Below are positions 62,547 through 64,000 of a stretch of 64,000 nt of DNA, in pieces. Under the pieces are notes generated by a model. That model was not told the origin of the DNA. It saw nothing but the letters and a program-made list of their open reading frames with translations, and searched no databases. This DNA comes from Arthrobacter sp. YN (lineage in GTDB: Bacteria > Actinomycetota > Actinomycetes > Actinomycetales > Micrococcaceae), in NCBI RefSeq assembly GCF_002224285.1, contig NZ_CP022436.1, positions 310,001-374,000 of the forward strand. The letters are read 5' to 3'. A program made the translations under genes and the position numbers. Numbering within the stretch: the stretch's first letter is position 1; every line of letters begins with the position of its first letter.

Positions 62547-64000
62547 TTACGTGGAGGCAAGGTCCATGGTGGTCAGGCGCAGCCACAACCACAGCCGTTT
62601 CTGCGGATCCGCCAGGTCCAGGTTGAAGTCCTCGGCCAGGCGGGTCACGCGGTAGCGGACCGTGTTGTTGTGGACATGGAGCTGGGCGGCCATGGCCGAA
62701 ATATTTCCGTTGCTCGCAAGATAGGCGCGGAGGGTGTCCAGATAATCCGTTTGCTGCTCGGCGTCCCGGGCCTGGATTCTGGCGATTTCGTCCGTGCCAC
62801 CCAGTCCGTTCTCCTCAATGAATGCCCCGATCTTCAGCAGGTTCAACGGAATCTGGAAGTCCTCATAGAGGGCGACTCCCGGTGTCTTTCCGGTGCCGGC
62901 TGTCTTTCCGGCGCGCACCTGCAGGTTCAGCAGGTGGTTCAGCGTCTGGACGGCCTCGGACCGGGATCGGGGAAGGCCCTCAATGCCTTCGGCAATGCCC
63001 CCCACGGTGGCGATGACCGGGAACGAGCTGATGGTGTGTGAATACGCCTCAATTTCCTGGATGATCCGCCCATGCAAGGCCCGCGGCGAGGTCCCCTTGC
63101 AGGGCAGGAGCGCGTAGACCACTGAGCCGAGCAATGCGCTGTGGCCGGTGCCGAACTGCACGTTGCAGACCGTGGTCACCAAGTGCAGCAGCCGATGGAT
63201 GTCCCGCACTGATTCCAGGCTTCCGGTCTCCGGGCGGACGATCGAGAAAGCGGCCACGGCCAAGCCGTTGGCGGTGTCCAGCCCCAGTTGGGCGGCAGCG
63301 AACGATGCATGCGGGGTGTCGTCCATCAGCGTCCGGATGAGGTCCGCATTGCGACGCTCCCCGAAGTCCGAGGCAGAGCGGGCATGCAGCATGTGCAAAC
63401 CGGCCAACGGTGCCATCCGGTCCAGTGCATTCAGTGCCGCAGCCCGGTTTTCCTCGCCGGGATCGATGATCCAGATGGAACCGAGCAGCTCACCCCCGGC
63501 CCGGACGGCCAACGCAAGGCGGGCCATGCCGTCGTCGGGCGCTGGCACCAGCACCGCTCCCGGGGCGGCGTAGACGATCTTGAAATCCTGGTCGAAAGCC
63601 GGCGGCGTGGTTTCCTCCAGGGTGAGCGTGGTGATGCGCCGGAGCTCATCGATGGGCTGGCCGGGCAAGGTGGAATAACCAAGAATCCGTCCCAGCGGAT
63701 CCACGATACTCGCGGCGCCGTTGGTGATGGAGGCCGCGGCGTTGGCGAAAGCGTAAAGGTCTCCCAAGCGGACCCCGGCCACCGAGTCGGCCGCTGCGCC
63801 CATGACTGAGGCCCTGGCCAGTGCCACCAGCCGTGTCCAGTCGGCGTCGTCCGGCGCCACCAGCACGGACAAGCTGTATCCCACCGCTGCCGAACGCAGC
63901 TGCTCCATCTTGGCGCCATGCGCTTTCACGATCACCGCGGCGGCGTTGCTGTTTGCTGCCCTGTGGAGGAGTTGATCAAAATCCGGTGAGCCGTAGGTGC
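62547..64000 (-). CDS. PucR-family transcriptional regulator (5' partial)
   Basis: The frame runs off the window end, so the start is beyond 64000; about 484 codons are visible. A PucR N-terminal domain and a GAF-like middle (ALVVKA-like VIVKAHGAKMEQL; SITNGAASIVDPLGRILGYS) precede the C-terminal HTH_30 of the CdaR/PucR type (GNISAMAAQLHVHNNTVRYRVTRL). A start at GTG 63935 would cut conserved sequence, so it is not the true start. It is convergent with the GH65 gene; its target is unknown. Confidence 0.88.
   Translation of the reverse strand, partial: TYGSPDFDQLLHRAANSNAAAVIVKAHGAKMEQLRSAAVGYSLSVLVAPDDADWTRLVALARASVMGAAADSVAGVRLGDLYAFANAAASITNGAASIVDPLGRILGYSTLPGQPIDELRRITTLTLEETTPPAFDQDFKIVYAAPGAVLVPAPDDGMARLALAVRAGGELLGSIWIIDPGEENRAAALNALDRMAPLAGLHMLHARSASDFGERRNADLIRTLMDDTPHASFAAAQLGLDTANGLAVAAFSIVRPETGSLESVRDIHRLLHLVTTVCNVQFGTGHSALLGSVVYALLPCKGTSPRALHGRIIQEIEAYSHTISSFPVIATVGGIAEGIEGLPRSRSEAVQTLNHLLNLQVRAGKTAGTGKTPGVALYEDFQIPLNLLKIGAFIEENGLGGTDEIARIQARDAEQQTDYLDTLRAYLASNGNISAMAAQLHVHNNTVRYRVTRLAEDFNLDLADPQKRLWLWLRLTTMDLAST

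Overview
The window is a chromosomal piece of a high-GC actinobacterium, most probably Micrococcaceae of the Arthrobacter/Paenarthrobacter kind. Support comes from the desferrioxamine-type operon behind an iron-box repeat, a Mycobacterium-order LigD (POL-PE-LIG), a GAF-ANTAR protein, a class E (LAxTG) sortase signal, families I recognise as actinobacterial (DUF6328, DUF6766, TIGR03704-like methyltransferase) and several start codons lying about 6 nt behind a TANNNT -10 box. The genus is inference. I see no rRNA, tRNA, CRISPR array, insertion sequence, integrase or prophage gene.

Layout. 1-11 kb: the 3' part of a giant surface protein with 25 tandem repeats of exactly 354 bp and a sortase anchor, then a lipoprotein and a small membrane protein. 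11.2-16.6 kb: siderophore operon desABCD, with a frameshift near the end of desD. 16.6-28.2 kb: housekeeping and accessory genes: a BNR beta-propeller protein, an SDR, a membrane-tethered ECF sigma factor whose external domain is out of frame, a FUSC protein, SRPBCC and GNAT proteins, a MocR regulator divergent from an EamA-PaiB-VOC operon, and an MHS-type MFS transporter. 28.5-38.8 kb: a defence region, type I restriction genes hsdM-hsdS-hsdR preceded by an unusual gene fusing an HTH, a methyltransferase-like domain that has lost the NPPF motif and an HsdS-like tail, with a divergent DUF2130 protein. 38.8-49 kb: a PrmC-like methyltransferase and a DNA-protection/stress cluster (ligD-ku, two small basic proteins, DUF6766/DUF6328 membrane proteins, tiny membrane peptide, Dps, topoisomerase IB, and a TetR operon with its own operator). 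49.1-53.4 kb: fructose PTS operon fruR-fruK-fruA-ptsH with a 16-bp perfect inverted repeat over its promoter. 53.5-58.9 kb: small Pro-rich and zinc-ribbon proteins around a GAF-ANTAR regulator, a YbdK-type ligase, an AraC regulator with a VOC protein, and an esterase. 58.9-64 kb: a maltose-type phosphorylase locus (remnant LacI gene with intact operator, pgmB, GH65 phosphorylase) and a partial PucR regulator running off the end.

Working together: desABCD would make a hydroxamate siderophore under iron control; fruA/fruK/ptsH import and phosphorylate fructose under FruR; GH65 and beta-phosphoglucomutase feed maltose-type disaccharides into glycolysis; Ku and LigD form the two-protein NHEJ pathway, with Dps as a DNA shield; HsdMSR with its extra upstream subunit would be a restriction barrier.

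Caution on quality: desD, the sigma factor gene and a 36-codon ORF beside ku each look interrupted by one missing base in a short homopolymer. This may be real decay or consensus error; raw reads would decide.
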